A stretch of 5,908 nt of DNA from Acidobacteriota bacterium (GTDB lineage Bacteria > Acidobacteriota > Terriglobia > Terriglobales > Acidobacteriaceae), in NCBI GenBank assembly GCA_021851625.1, contig JAJZCX010000103.1:1-5908 (forward strand), written 5' to 3'. Below, one piece after another: positions 5,852 through 5,908 of the stretch (position 1 is the stretch's first letter; the number at the start of each line of letters is the position of its first letter). A model generated the notes under the pieces. That model searched no databases. It had not been told where the DNA came from and was given only the letters and a program-made list of their open reading frames with translations. The position numbers and the translations under genes were made by a program.

Positions 5852-5908
5852 GGCATCACGAACCGGTGTACGGTGCTGAACTGGTTGGCCACCCAAACCG
5901 TGACGGCC
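5848..5908 (-). CDS. Probable CcsA/HemX-type membrane protein, C-terminal end (partial)
   Basis: In the frame one base off from hemA, the right edge of the window encodes 19 residues (VTVWVANQFSTVHRF within them) and then TGA at 5850-5848, overlapping the hemA ATG as ATGA. The piece is mildly hydrophobic with a Trp and a basic end, as at the end of a last transmembrane helix. Genes of the CcsA/HemX cytochrome c assembly family commonly sit just before hemA, so this is the best guess. The fragment is too short to prove the family. Another frame also closes just upstream but gives a less protein-like peptide. Confidence 0.45.
   Translation of the reverse strand, partial: AVTVWVANQFSTVHRFVMP

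Noticed and set aside
5852..5896. Upstream TTG start for hemA adding 15 residues
   Set aside because: Glutamyl-tRNA reductases begin at the MNLVLVGVNHKSAP segment, and the added bases are better explained as the end of the preceding gene.

Overview
The window is an ordinary, densely packed bacterial chromosome segment with no mobile element, CRISPR array, RNA gene or gene-free stretch over 100 bases. It most resembles a member of the Acidobacteriota (Terriglobia group). This is inferred from a moderately high GC content, tetrapyrrole synthesis by the C5 (glutamyl-tRNA) route, a ccsA/hemX-hemA-hemC-hemD style cluster and a secreted glycoside hydrolase next to it. The taxonomic call rests on gene content and protein flavour, not on a database search.

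Plus strand, left side (1-1341): the last 44 codons of an acetyl-CoA synthetase gene (acs) are followed after only 7 bases by an OafA/YrhL-type membrane acyltransferase. The ribosome binding site of the acyltransferase lies inside the end of acs, and it probably starts at TTG, so the two genes are likely co-transcribed.

Minus strand, the rest (1338-5908), read right to left: the tail of a probable CcsA/HemX-type membrane protein, then hemA (glutamyl-tRNA reductase), hemC (hydroxymethylbilane synthase), hemD (uroporphyrinogen-III synthase), and after a 70-base gap a secreted GH27 glycosidase. HemA commits glutamyl-tRNA to tetrapyrrole synthesis. HemC polymerises four porphobilinogens, and HemD closes the ring to uroporphyrinogen III. 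The missing steps (hemL, hemB and later) are not in the window. Each junction from the ccsA-like gene to hemD is a four-base overlap of the form NTGA, using ATG, TTG and GTG starts in turn, which points to tight translational coupling.

The plus-strand acyltransferase and the minus-strand GH27 gene converge and share the palindrome CTAG for their two TAG stops, inside a small GC-rich hairpin. No new multi-gene system is visible. The points worth a second look are the NTGA overlap chain, the altered GH27 sugar-binding residues, the shared-stop hairpin and three long inverted repeats inside the acyltransferase gene.
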